This document shows, one piece after another, positions 1 through 8,745 of a stretch of 64,000 nucleotides of DNA. This DNA comes from Haloarcula marismortui ATCC 43049 (GTDB taxonomy: Archaea; Halobacteriota; Halobacteria; Halobacteriales; Haloarculaceae). The translations under genes and the position numbers were made by a program. The notes beneath the pieces were generated by a model that was not told where the DNA came from, searched no databases, and worked only from the letters and a program-made list of their open reading frames with translations. Position 1 is the first letter of the stretch; every line of letters begins with the position of its first letter. The stretch is from assembly GCF_000011085.1 (NCBI RefSeq), contig NC_006396.1:3038001-3102000 (forward strand), in the 5' to 3' direction.

Positions 1-395
1 AGCAACATTGCCGGGAGCGAAATCAGCGAGAGCACCACGAGCGGAATCGACACCGCCGAACTCGGCACGGGGCCGACGAACGGAAGCGTCACCGCCGAGT
101 TCTGTACCAGCCCCTGAACCGCCGCCACGGGCAGTAAGACGATGGTCGCGTACCACGCGATTCGCAGGCGGCGTCGGAGTCCGACGACGCTAACGAGTAG
201 CGTGAATCCGGTGAGCGCACCGGTAAATCCGGCGGTACGCTGGATGCTTCGCGGAATGAGGTCTCCGAGCGGTCCGCTGATCGATACGGCACTGATGTTG
301 ACCACACCAGTGACGAACGACAGCACCGCCACAAGCACCGGCAAGAGGATTGTTGTGCGCGCTCCCAACCAGTTCCGCGGCCTGTCCATACCCAT
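1..395 (-). CDS. Truncated membrane protein, probable potassium channel/TrkA-type (5' part only)
   Basis: The reading frame is open from an ATG at 395 (second ATG at 389) to the left edge, giving about 131 residues; the rest lies outside the window. The visible part is strongly hydrophobic with about four membrane segments, broken by a GPLGDLIPR loop and a basic LRRRLR turn. This pattern resembles the N-terminal membrane part of haloarchaeal NAD-binding (TrkA-N) potassium channel proteins, which fits the divergent TrkA_C genes next door. The family call is from memory and the diagnostic cytoplasmic domain is not visible. Confidence 0.6.
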   Translation of the reverse strand, partial: MGMDRPRNWLGARTTILLPVLVAVLSFVTGVVNISAVSISGPLGDLIPRSIQRTAGFTGALTGFTLLVSVVGLRRRLRIAWYATIVLLPVAAVQGLVQNSAVTLPFVGPVPSSAVSIPLVVLSLISLPAML

Positions 396-472
396 CCAGA
401 TTACAGCGGTCGGTGTAAATGTACTGTCCGCGGGCCGGAAGCGATTTACTACCGGCCACGCAGGATGTGGAC

Positions 473-1699
473 ATGGCTTCGCTCCCGGTCGAGGTGTTGA
501 TGGGGATCTATCTGGGGTTGTTGGTGGGAGTGATACCGGCGCTCGTGTCGTGGGCGCTTGGGTTCAGTTTCAAGTACTTTACCGGCATTACCGTGCCGGG
601 GTTCGGTGTTGTCGTGCTGGCAATCGCACTTGCCGGCGTCAGCGGCGGCCTCATGGCACTGGCGGATAAGTCGATTACGCAGGCCCCTAACGCCGAGCGC
701 ATCATCACCGCAATCATTCTCGTGGGGATGGTGTCGCTGTACGCTCACAGCAAGGGCGACCAGCTTGGGGCGAACTTCCCGAAGCGGCTCTCCTTGCAGG
801 GGCTCCGCGAGAAGAAACTCTCGGCCGATGTGGTCGAATTTGTCGGCGGCCGCGACGAAGTCCGTATTCGCATCGTCGGCGACGTGGCCGACATGGAGGG
901 GTATCCTGCGCTTGCGGAGCCGCTCCGGGCCGAAATCCGCAGCGAGGAGTGGCGGTTCCCGGCCGACCTCCGCATCGGCGAACTCGAACGCCGGATGGAG
1001 GAGCGGCTGAAATCGGAGTTCGACCTCGGCGACGCCGCCGTCTCCATCGACGAGCAGGGGCGAGCGACGGTTGTCGCCGCGCCGCCGTTTTCGGGCCTGT
1101 CGAAGCGTGTGGGCGACAACCGCCACGCCGTCTCGGTGGACGCGCTGTTGCCGACCGGGCTGGCCCGAAACGATGAGGTGACAGTGCTGACTGAGGACGC
1201 ACAAGTTCGGGGAACCGTCGTCAGTGCCCGGTCGACGCCGTCGGCTGACGAGACACCAGCCGAGACCCCGACGGAACCGGAAATCGCCGACTCCGAGGCG
1301 CCCCCAACGCCGGTTCAGGCACCGACGACTGACGGCGGCGAGGGCCGGCTCACGGTCGCCGTGACCCGGACGGACGTGCAACCGCTCTTGCGGTCGGCCC
1401 AGCCAAAGGTCGTTGTCGAACCCCGCGGGACCCACCGGGAGTACGAACTCGTCTCCCTGCTCCGGCGGGCCGGAAGCCGGTTCCGGCGGCTTACAGTTCG
1501 CGCCGACGGCCCGCTTGACGGGACGACGCTCCGGGACGCTCACGTTCGGGAGGCCTACGACGTTGCCATCGTCGCCAGCCGGACGCCGGACGGCTGGCAG
1601 GTCGCGCCACGCGGCGACGCAGTCGTCGAAGCCGGCGACGAACTGTACGCGATTGGCCGCCGCACCGACCTCGACGCCTTCGCGGAGGCGGTCGCATGA
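473..1699 (+). CDS. Membrane protein with C-terminal TrkA_C (RCK_C) domain
   Basis: 408 residues. Three membrane segments lie in the first about 95 residues, then a soluble mixed region, an acidic/Pro-Thr-rich linker near residues 255-285, and a TrkA_C-like domain at about 325-405 (ligand-binding regulatory domain of K+ transporters and other carriers). It has no NAD-binding TrkA_N domain or channel pore of its own, so it may be a regulatory subunit. The start at 473 avoids an 18-residue non-hydrophobic extension from 419. Its stop overlaps the next ATG (ATGA at 1696), indicating translational coupling; the truncated channel-like gene is divergent. Confidence 0.8.
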   Translation: MASLPVEVLMGIYLGLLVGVIPALVSWALGFSFKYFTGITVPGFGVVVLAIALAGVSGGLMALADKSITQAPNAERIITAIILVGMVSLYAHSKGDQLGANFPKRLSLQGLREKKLSADVVEFVGGRDEVRIRIVGDVADMEGYPALAEPLRAEIRSEEWRFPADLRIGELERRMEERLKSEFDLGDAAVSIDEQGRATVVAAPPFSGLSKRVGDNRHAVSVDALLPTGLARNDEVTVLTEDAQVRGTVVSARSTPSADETPAETPTEPEIADSEAPPTPVQAPTTDGGEGRLTVAVTRTDVQPLLRSAQPKVVVEPRGTHREYELVSLLRRAGSRFRRLTVRADGPLDGTTLRDAHVREAYDVAIVASRTPDGWQVAPRGDAVVEAGDELYAIGRRTDLDAFAEAVA

Positions 1700-3516
1700 C
1701 GCCGCTCGGCCCGACACTGCTCGCACAGATCGGTGCGAACCTGCAACTGGGGATAGTGTCACGAACGCTGGTCGAAGGCGTTGTCTGGCTCCTCGCCATT
1801 ACGGTCCTCGCCGCGACGCCGGCTGGTGCTATCGCCGTCTTCTACCGCTGGTACGTCCGTGAACGCATTCAGACCGGGCTGGCGCTCCTGTTCGGATTGA
1901 CTGCGGTCGTCCTCGTTATCGGAGCGACGACCGCGCTCAGTGAGGTTATTCTCGGTGATGAGGACGTGCTGGCGGCCGGTGCAGTCCTGCTGAATCTCGC
2001 CGCATTCCTCGCTGGCGGTGTCGGGGCCTACGGCGGGATGCGAATGGGGGACCGGCTTGGCGTCGACCTCTTTGCCGCGACCGGCGGCCGGAACATCAAC
2101 GCCGACGTGAGCGAGATCGTTCAGACCGTCGGCCGCGTCACGTCTGTTCGCCTTCCCGAGGATATCGACGACATCATCGGCTACGACCCGATGCCCGACG
2201 AGACCAAAGAGACGCTCGCCAACCGGCGGTTCCTCTTCCCCCGGCGGCTGACGAAAGACGAACTCCGGGACCGGCTGGTCGCTCGGCTCAAGACCGACTA
2301 CGGCGTCGGCCACGTGGACGTCGAACTGGCCGACGACGGCACCGTCGACTACCTCGCCGTCGGCTCGCGGGCGGCCGGCATCGGCCCGACGCTGCCGCCC
2401 TCGACGAATGCCGTCGCAATCCAGGCTGACCCGGCCCATGCTGCAAGCGCTGGCGATCTGGTTCAGGTCTGGGAGCAAGCGCCGGCGAAACGCGTGCTCA
2501 CCGGCGAACTCCGGGGCGTCGCCGACGATGTGGTAACGGTCGCTATCGACGCCGCCGACACGCCGAAACTTGACCCGCAAACGCGGTACAAGCTTGTCAC
2601 GCTCCCAGTGCAGGACCGCTCCGACCGAGAGTTCGCTTCGCTGCTCCGTGCGGCCGACGAGACGATGGGAACCGCCACTGTTGAACCGGGGAGCACGCTT
2701 GACGGCGCGCCGGTCGGCAGCCTGGCAGTCTCGGTGGTCGCGATCACCCGCGACGACACAGCGCCGGAGACAATCCCATCCCGCGAACGCGTCCTCGCGG
2801 CCGGTGACACAATCTACGCAATCGCCACCCCGGACGCGCTGCGGCGGCTGGAACAGGCAACGGAGGGGACAGACGAACCGGGCACGACGGCGGCTGTGAC
2901 GGACGAACTGGGCAGCGATACTGATGGCGATGATGGCCAGTCAGGCGCGTCCGACGCTGTTGCCCGGACCGAGCAGACTGACGGGACGGAAGAACCGGCG
3001 GCTGATGCGACTGCTGCCACGGCTAACGACGGCGCACCGAATGCCGACGCGACCGAGACTGAGGCTAATGACACGGCAAACGCTGATGCGGACACATCCA
3101 CGGCCGACACCGCCGCTGCCGACGAGCCGACTGAGACCGCTGTTGAGGATGAGTCGGCGGCGACCAGCGACGGCGCGGATGCACCAGCAGACGCCGAAGC
3201 TGAAGCCATGGCGGACACTGCCGACAGCGACGAGTCCCCGGACGACGACCCGCTAGAAGCACTCCGGAACACCGACATGGAAGAGCCAAGCGACGATCTG
3301 ACTGCGGACGAGGCGTTCGACGACCTGCCGGCGGACGACGGCGACGACACTGTCGAGGTGTGGGACCCAGAAGAGCGAATCGCCGAGGCGGACGGCGAGC
3401 CGGCCGCCGACGAAGCCAACGACAGCGACTCGATAGCTTCTGAAGCGCCGACCGAGGACGGAGACGGCGAAGATGACGAATCAACTGCTGGTGACGATTC
3501 GGAGAAACCAAACTGA
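1696..3516 (+). CDS. Membrane protein with TrkA_C-like domain and long acidic tail
   Basis: 606 residues, translationally coupled to the preceding gene. About three membrane segments lie in the first 115 residues, then soluble domains, with a TrkA_C-like region around 300-400 (similar order to its neighbour, so probably an ancient duplicate). From about residue 400 onward the protein is a low-complexity Ala/Asp/Glu/Thr tail of roughly 200 residues, which is probably disordered. It likely forms a complex with the upstream protein in monovalent-cation homeostasis; the transported ion cannot be read from the sequence. Confidence 0.8.
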   Translation: MTPLGPTLLAQIGANLQLGIVSRTLVEGVVWLLAITVLAATPAGAIAVFYRWYVRERIQTGLALLFGLTAVVLVIGATTALSEVILGDEDVLAAGAVLLNLAAFLAGGVGAYGGMRMGDRLGVDLFAATGGRNINADVSEIVQTVGRVTSVRLPEDIDDIIGYDPMPDETKETLANRRFLFPRRLTKDELRDRLVARLKTDYGVGHVDVELADDGTVDYLAVGSRAAGIGPTLPPSTNAVAIQADPAHAASAGDLVQVWEQAPAKRVLTGELRGVADDVVTVAIDAADTPKLDPQTRYKLVTLPVQDRSDREFASLLRAADETMGTATVEPGSTLDGAPVGSLAVSVVAITRDDTAPETIPSRERVLAAGDTIYAIATPDALRRLEQATEGTDEPGTTAAVTDELGSDTDGDDGQSGASDAVARTEQTDGTEEPAADATAATANDGAPNADATETEANDTANADADTSTADTAAADEPTETAVEDESAATSDGADAPADAEAEAMADTADSDESPDDDPLEALRNTDMEEPSDDLTADEAFDDLPADDGDDTVEVWDPEERIAEADGEPAADEANDSDSIASEAPTEDGDGEDDESTAGDDSEKPN

Positions 3517-3638
3517 GGCGAGTATCGGTACTACCGGACACCCCGTCACAGACTGTCCCTCTCCTGCCTGCCCGAACGGGCCGGACCGGACACACCGTGG
3601 TCCGGAACCCTCTTTTGCCGGACGCTCGGAATACGGCT

Positions 3639-3917
3639 ATGGAGTGGAAACTGTTCGCACACCTCCGGGACGCGGCTGACGGCCAGTCGGTCAGCGTCGA
3701 TATTGAGGGGGACGCCACGGTCGAAACGGCGCTCGACGCGCTGCTTGCGACGCGACCGGCGCTCGCTGAGGAGGTGCTCGACGAGAACGAAGAGTTGGCC
3801 GACCACATCCGGGTGCTCGTCGACGGTGAAGACCCGTTCGCCGCCGGCGAAGGGCTGGCGACGGCAGTCGATGAGGAAACGGAACTGGCGCTGTTCCCGC
3901 CGGTCAGCGGCGGTTGA
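3639..3917 (+). CDS. samp1: Ubiquitin-like small archaeal modifier protein 1 (MoaD/ThiS family)
   Basis: 92 residues, beginning MEWKLFAHLRD and ending FPPVSGG. The beta-grasp length and the C-terminal Gly-Gly are the hallmarks of MoaD/ThiS and archaeal SAMPs, and the sequence resembles Haloferax volcanii SAMP1 throughout. SAMP1 is adenylated by the E1-like UbaA and then either isopeptide-linked to target lysines or thiocarboxylated to donate sulfur for molybdopterin. The ATG at 3639 is chosen because the family begins at MEWK; the frame extends 14 codons further upstream. Monocistronic and convergent with the kinase gene. Confidence 0.92.
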   Translation: MEWKLFAHLRDAADGQSVSVDIEGDATVETALDALLATRPALAEEVLDENEELADHIRVLVDGEDPFAAGEGLATAVDEETELALFPPVSGG

Positions 3918-3935
3918 GACGGATCGTTGGCCGGA

Positions 3936-5591
3936 TCAGCTTTCCACCGGTCGCGCCACTGTCACGTTCGAGATGACGACGCGAACGCCGTCCTGATATT
4001 CAGTATCGAGTGTCACGTCCCAGCCGTGGGTCCGTGCAAGCATCCGCAAGTTCGGGAGCGTCATCCCGGCCGCGGCGTCCGGTATCGCGCCGCCGTACTC
4101 GAAAAAGGCCTCCGACGCTGTCTCGCCCGCCGGGGTCCCGTCGTCGGTGATGACGATCTCGTCGGCCTCCCGCGAAACGGTGACCATCGACGCGTCGTTG
4201 TGTGCCGCGAACGTGAACCCGCTCTCGAAGAGGTCCCGCAAGCGTGTCGGGTCGGCGACGACCTGTCCCTCCACGTCGGCCGCCATGGTGAGCCCGTCAG
4301 TGTCGGCACGGTCCCAGGCTCCTTCGACGACTGGCTGGAGGTCGACAGGCATTGTTTCGTCGATCGTCTGCCCATGTCGAGCCAGCGTCGCGAGTCCGTC
4401 GACGATTTCGGACATCCGGTCGGCTGTCTCAGACGTTGACTGGAGGGATTCCTTCGCCAAGTCGACGTCCCCGCGGTTCAGGGCGTCGCCGGCGGCGGAG
4501 ACGCGGCCGGTGACTATCTGGAGCGTGTTCAGCAGTTCGTGTCTGATTGCAGTGGCGAACCCTTCCAATTGCTCGTTCTGCCGGTCAAGTTCGCGCCGAC
4601 GCCGCTCGCTCTCGGTCACGTCGGTAAACACGAGCATCCGACCGATATCGACCTGGCCCAGTGAAAACGAGGTGTCGCTGACGAGGTAATACTCCGCTCC
4701 GCCACCTCGGTTTCGTTCGAGAATCTGCTCGTCCGTCTGCAGTATCTCCGTGACGGCCGGCAACACCGTCTCAAGATTTTGTCCGCGGCTTCCGGATAGT
4801 GCTGGGAAGAGCCGCTGTGCCTTGCCGTTTGACTCCTTGATGCGGCCGTCATCGTCGAGATACACCACGGCATCATCGACGCCGTCGGTCAACTGTACGG
4901 CGAGAAACGCTTCGTCGTACACGTAGAGGACACCGAACGCGAACAGTGCCACGCCAAGCGGTTCGTGGTTGATATCGAGGAGGAAATCGCTGACGTACCC
5001 GACGATATCGAGCGTCACCGGGAGCGCGGTAATACCGACGAGAACGCCAAGCGGGCGGGTGTCGTAGTCGGCTTCGAGGAACAACTCGAACAGCATGAAG
5101 AAGCCGACAGTGACGAGCGCATAGGAAAGCCCCGTCACGACCCAGTGGAACAAACCGTGTGTGATCGCCAGATGCGGGAACGGGTCGGCGACGAACCGCG
5201 TGGCGAAGTAGAGCCCGTGCAGCGGATTGGTCAGCTTTACGATGACGATACTGAGATACGTGCTCACAGCGACCACACGGTACGACCTGTTCCGGTGGAA
5301 GGCCCGACCGGTGTACGCCGAACAGAAGTACAGCCACGCGCCGACCGTCGCAAGCCCGACGATGAGGCTGCCGAGGTAGAACGCGTACCCCAGCGTCCCG
5401 GGCGTGATCAGGAACCCGAGCTCCAGCGCCGCCCAGCCACCGCTACAGACGAGGAGCCCGACCATCCCTCGGCGGGTATCGGGGTCTTCCATGCGAGTCG
5501 CTCTGTAGAGCCCGATACCACAACCGACCGCCGCGAGAGCGTACGCCGCGACATACGCAAGAAACGCTGGAGGGCTCCCGAACAAATTCAT
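3936..5591 (-). CDS. Membrane sensor histidine kinase (7TM-PAS-HisKA-HATPase)
   Basis: 551 residues. About seven membrane segments occupy residues 5-225 (histidine-kinase 7TM sensor type), followed by a PAS domain (about 230-325), a HisKA helix with the H-box IRHELLNTLQIV near residue 355, and an HATPase-like domain to the end. The N-box is unusual: LFESGFTFAAHND has lost the asparagines that normally coordinate Mg-ATP (usual form LFENxxRNA), although a DDG motif follows. No response regulator gene is adjacent. It may be an orphan or catalytically weakened sensor. Confidence 0.85.
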   Translation of the reverse strand: MNLFGSPPAFLAYVAAYALAAVGCGIGLYRATRMEDPDTRRGMVGLLVCSGGWAALELGFLITPGTLGYAFYLGSLIVGLATVGAWLYFCSAYTGRAFHRNRSYRVVAVSTYLSIVIVKLTNPLHGLYFATRFVADPFPHLAITHGLFHWVVTGLSYALVTVGFFMLFELFLEADYDTRPLGVLVGITALPVTLDIVGYVSDFLLDINHEPLGVALFAFGVLYVYDEAFLAVQLTDGVDDAVVYLDDDGRIKESNGKAQRLFPALSGSRGQNLETVLPAVTEILQTDEQILERNRGGGAEYYLVSDTSFSLGQVDIGRMLVFTDVTESERRRRELDRQNEQLEGFATAIRHELLNTLQIVTGRVSAAGDALNRGDVDLAKESLQSTSETADRMSEIVDGLATLARHGQTIDETMPVDLQPVVEGAWDRADTDGLTMAADVEGQVVADPTRLRDLFESGFTFAAHNDASMVTVSREADEIVITDDGTPAGETASEAFFEYGGAIPDAAAGMTLPNLRMLARTHGWDVTLDTEYQDGVRVVISNVTVARPVES

Positions 5592-5642
5592 CTACCCATG
5601 GTATGGGGAGTATTTCTATGAGTGTTGTGACCGCGTTATCGG

Positions 5643-6536
5643 TTATGATAACTCTTCGAGGCCGTCTATCTCGAGCACGAAGTCCGGGCACTCATCGATG
5701 TTCCCGCTGGCGTACGCGGCCTGGGCGACGTGGCGCGGTGTCTCGGGAATGAGTACCCGCGTTCCGTCGACGCCAAGGGTCGCTGCGTCGGCGGCTATCG
5801 CAGTGAACAAGGCCCGTGCAGCGTCGACATCGCTCCACACTCCGACTGCGTACTCCGCAAGTTGCTCGCCGTCAGCGTCTGTCGTTCGGACCCGACAGGC
5901 CATCCCCTGTGGCCCGTCATCCCCGATAGTGAGGACAGTCTGGTCGGCCGCCAGCCGGTCGAGTGTTTCCCGCGTCAGCGTCGAGAGCGCCCAGCTCTCC
6001 CCACTGTCGAGCGCAAGCCCGGACAGGACACCTCGGCCGTCGCTCTCCTGCCAGTAGCGCCACGCATTCGTGGGGTCGTTCCGGACAGTCATTTCGGGCG
6101 TCTCGTCCGCCGGATCGGGGTGCGCCCAGCGGAACGACGTGACCGCTTCGAAGCCAGCAGCCAGCGACTGGCCGAGCCCAGCCTCGTTCCAGGAAAACAC
6201 CATGCTTCGACCGACTGACGCGCCGGCATCGGCCGCCCATTCGATGAGGTGCTCGGTCAGCAGCGACCCGAACCCCTTCCCCCGGTGATCCGAGTCGACA
6301 CGCATGCCCTGGAACCATGCCTCAGTCTCGGTGAGTATGACGGCCTGCGCGAGGCCGACGGCGTGGCCGTCAACGTCGACGACGAGGGTTTTCCGGTTGG
6401 GGCCGTCATCGTCGACCCAGTCACGGAACACGTCGGGGATGTAATCAGCCATCGCACGGTCGGCCCAGACATCGCTGGTCAGGTCCACAATATCGTCGTA
6501 GTCGTCGTGACGAGCCGTCCGAACAGTCGGCGACAT
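5643..6536 (-). CDS. GNAT-family acetyltransferase
   Basis: 297 residues. The N-terminal half carries the acetyl-CoA pyrophosphate-binding motif RGKGFG (about residue 86) in a typical GNAT fold; the C-terminal half looks like a second, degenerate GNAT-like domain, as in many haloarchaeal two-domain N-acetyltransferases. The start at 6536 (MSPTVRTARHDD) is chosen because GNAT domains start with this strand; an in-frame extension to 6599 is unlikely. The substrate cannot be predicted. Confidence 0.8.
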   Translation of the reverse strand: MSPTVRTARHDDYDDIVDLTSDVWADRAMADYIPDVFRDWVDDDGPNRKTLVVDVDGHAVGLAQAVILTETEAWFQGMRVDSDHRGKGFGSLLTEHLIEWAADAGASVGRSMVFSWNEAGLGQSLAAGFEAVTSFRWAHPDPADETPEMTVRNDPTNAWRYWQESDGRGVLSGLALDSGESWALSTLTRETLDRLAADQTVLTIGDDGPQGMACRVRTTDADGEQLAEYAVGVWSDVDAARALFTAIAADAATLGVDGTRVLIPETPRHVAQAAYASGNIDECPDFVLEIDGLEELS

Positions 6537-6629
6537 ACCGGGAGACTCGCCCGCGACAATAAAAAAGAGGCGCTCCGATGGCGAGGTCAGTGTTTGCACC
6601 GTGACCGAGCCACTGCGCCAGTTCCAGTG

Positions 6630-7877
6630 CTACAACCAGGGCGTCGAGCGCTGCTGAATCTCGCCAGCAAGGGGCTCCTGCATCGTATCGGCTACGTCGT
6701 CGCTGTTTGCCAGCGCCCACATGAGCTTGACCTTCGCTGTGCCGGGGAGCATATCCTCGCCCTCGATGACGCCGGCGTCGAGCAGGTCCCGACCGGTGTC
6801 GTAGACGCGGTCACAGACCCGGCCTTCGAGGCACTGGCTGGTCATGACCATCGGGATGTCCAGTTCCTCGATGGTCCCGATCCAGTCGGTGTTGACGTGA
6901 CCGAGCCCCGTCCCTTCGATGACAATGCCCTCGCTGCCTTCGGCGGCGGCTTCGAGCAGCGACGGGTCCATCCCCGGCGAGAACTTCAGGAGTTCAACGT
7001 CCGTCTCGATGTTGTCATGCAGTGCTAGGTCGACGGCGTCCCGTTCGGTGTACTCGCGGTGGAACGTGACAGTGCTCTCGCCGTCGATGTCGTAGTCGAC
7101 CTCGCCGAGTGGCTTCGCGCCGACGGTCTCGAAGGCGTCCCGGCGCGAGGTGTGGTTCTTCCGGACGCGAGTGCCCCGGTGGAGCGCACAGCGGTCGTCG
7201 GACTCATCGGCGTGCATACAGACCAGCACTTCCGCACAGTCGCTCGTCGCAGCCTCGACGGCGGAGACGGCGTTCATCACGTTATCAGAGGACGGCCGGT
7301 CCGCCGACCGCTGGCTGCCCGTGAACACAATCGGAACCGGCGTGTCGAGCATGAACGACAGCGCCGACGCGGAGTACTGCATCGTGTCGGTGCCGTGCAT
7401 GACGACGATTCCGTCCGCCCCGTTCTCGATTTCCTCGTGGACTGCCTGCGCGAGGTCCTGCCAGACTGCCGGGGTCATGTTCTCCGAGAGGATATTTGCG
7501 ACGACGCGGCCGCGGTAGTTCGCCATCCCGGCCAGGTCTGGGACCGCCCGCAGCACGTCCTCGGCGTCGAACTGGGCTGTCACTGCCCCGGTCCGGTAAT
7601 CGACTGTCGAGGCGATGGTTCCACCAGTGGAAATAAGAGAGACCGTCGGGAGGTCATCGTCAAATTCGATTGCCGACTGGCTCTGTTCGTCCTGTGCGCT
7701 CTCGACATCGTACACATCCGACTCCAGCACGTCGATAGACGCATCTTCGCGGTCGATGCCAACGTTGTACCCGCCGTCGAGTTTGACGACGAGGTGGTCG
7801 GGCGTACTCGATGGGAGCAACACGCCCTCGTATGTCTGGGCCGCGCGTTCGACGCGGACCCGGTCGCCTGCGTTCAT
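6630..7877 (-). CDS. gatD: Glutamyl-tRNA(Gln) amidotransferase subunit D
   Basis: 415 residues. An N-terminal small beta-barrel (about 1-75) is followed by a type I asparaginase domain with the catalytic ISTGGTIAS motif (about 80-90) and HGTDTMQYSA (about 160). GatD supplies ammonia to GatE, which converts Glu-tRNA(Gln) to Gln-tRNA(Gln) in archaea; gatE is not in the window. Start at 7877 (MNAGDRVRV) matches the family. The frame continues upstream, but that stretch overlaps a tRNA-like sequence and is not considered coding. Confidence 0.93.
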   Translation of the reverse strand: MNAGDRVRVERAAQTYEGVLLPSSTPDHLVVKLDGGYNVGIDREDASIDVLESDVYDVESAQDEQSQSAIEFDDDLPTVSLISTGGTIASTVDYRTGAVTAQFDAEDVLRAVPDLAGMANYRGRVVANILSENMTPAVWQDLAQAVHEEIENGADGIVVMHGTDTMQYSASALSFMLDTPVPIVFTGSQRSADRPSSDNVMNAVSAVEAATSDCAEVLVCMHADESDDRCALHRGTRVRKNHTSRRDAFETVGAKPLGEVDYDIDGESTVTFHREYTERDAVDLALHDNIETDVELLKFSPGMDPSLLEAAAEGSEGIVIEGTGLGHVNTDWIGTIEELDIPMVMTSQCLEGRVCDRVYDTGRDLLDAGVIEGEDMLPGTAKVKLMWALANSDDVADTMQEPLAGEIQQRSTPWL

Positions 7878-7888
7878 GGGCGGCACTT

Positions 7889-7966
7889 TCCGCCGGTGGG
7901 ACTTGAACCCACTCGTTTCGGCGAGCGCGCTCGACCATATGCTGGACCTGCCGACTGGGCGGCGGC
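7889..7966 (-). pseudogene. Degenerate tRNA-like sequence upstream of gatD
   Basis: On the minus strand, 7896-7912 forms a perfect T-arm (GTGGG-TTCAAGT-CCCAC) followed by CGGCGGA (7889-7895), which pairs at six of seven positions with GCCGCCG at 7960-7966. A D-loop-like CAGTCGGCAGG follows the 5' acceptor. The middle does not fold into a normal 5-bp anticodon stem with a 7-nt loop having U33, and position 8 is not U. It may be a tRNA remnant, an old integration footprint or an unusual tRNA that I cannot fold by eye. Confidence 0.4.
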
Positions 7967-8072
7967 TTCGGTGTCCACCGCGGTTGCACTCCGAGGCATC
8001 GCCATTTGTTACGCTGGCTTTCAAGCGGTACCGGACCACAATGTTATCTCACTCGACATTCTTCTAACAGGT

Positions 8073-8672
8073 ATGGCAGACAACAAGAACGGCCGCGAAG
8101 CCCAGGCCCAGAATGAGGAGCGTCGCCAGCGGGAGCGTGCTATCGCCGAGGAACTTAAGCGCGCGGACGAACCTGAGCCGCCGGTTGACCCGACGGAACT
8201 CGCGTACTTCGAGACAGAACTCGAAACGCTCGAATTCCCGGCGACTGCGGCTGAAGTGGTCGCTACGGTCGGCGACCACGAGATCGAGTCGGCCGACGAG
8301 ACGTACACTGTCGCGGACCTCCTGCCCGATACAGAGGTCGAGTCTTTCGACTCGCCAGCCGAGGTCCGGGCCAGAGTCCAGCGACCGACGGTAGCCGAGG
8401 CGATGAAACGCGTCGTGGCGGCCGCCGACGAACACCAGAGCGCGTCGTTCGGGGCCTCACAGCGTGATGGCTACGAGCGGACGTTCCGGGAGCTACAGGC
8501 TATCGACGCGGATGACGACGACGAGGGCATTCGGGCCATCGCCGACTGGATTATTGAGCACATTCACGAGAACGAGAAGCTTCCCGGGTCCCGCGACGTT
8601 CGCCGTGAAGCGGCGGAGTTCTGCCGGTCGAACGGCTACTCGGTTCGCAACGACGAGTGGCTCGGCATCTGA
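8073..8672 (+). CDS. Conserved haloarchaeal protein (DUF5789-like)
   Basis: 199 residues. It has a charged N-terminal helix (about 1-35), a central region with FPATAAEVVATVGDHEIE and similar features that reminds me of DUF5789, and a C-terminal DWIIEHI...PGSRDVRREAAEFCR...ND segment. A TATA-like TTATC at 8044-8048 lies about 27 bp upstream, supporting a leaderless start at 8073. It is divergent from gatD. No function is known. Confidence 0.75.
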   Translation: MADNKNGREAQAQNEERRQRERAIAEELKRADEPEPPVDPTELAYFETELETLEFPATAAEVVATVGDHEIESADETYTVADLLPDTEVESFDSPAEVRARVQRPTVAEAMKRVVAAADEHQSASFGASQRDGYERTFRELQAIDADDDDEGIRAIADWIIEHIHENEKLPGSRDVRREAAEFCRSNGYSVRNDEWLGI

Positions 8673-8745
8673 GCGCCACACCATCGTATCCCTGACTGCC
8701 GGCAGACCCCACAAGGACCATACTACTCGCGGTCCCACACTCTGT

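Noticed and set aside
449..1762. A 437-codon minus-strand frame opposite the first TrkA_C gene
   Set aside because: Its product is Arg/His-rich without membrane or domain features; it is a shadow of the GC-rich coding strand, which has overlapping coupling and TrkA_C similarity.
2880..3516. Acidic tail of the second TrkA_C protein as a separate gene
   Set aside because: No independent start or stop; it is in frame with the membrane part and typical of haloarchaeal disordered tails.
7889..7966. Calling the tRNA-like sequence a normal tRNA gene
   Set aside because: No anticodon stem-loop with U33 could be folded and position 8 is not U, so it is reported only as tRNA-like.
7059..8072. A long plus-strand reading frame extending far upstream of the 8073 gene
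   Set aside because: It is antisense to gatD over most of its length and the TATA box and family start support translation only from 8073.
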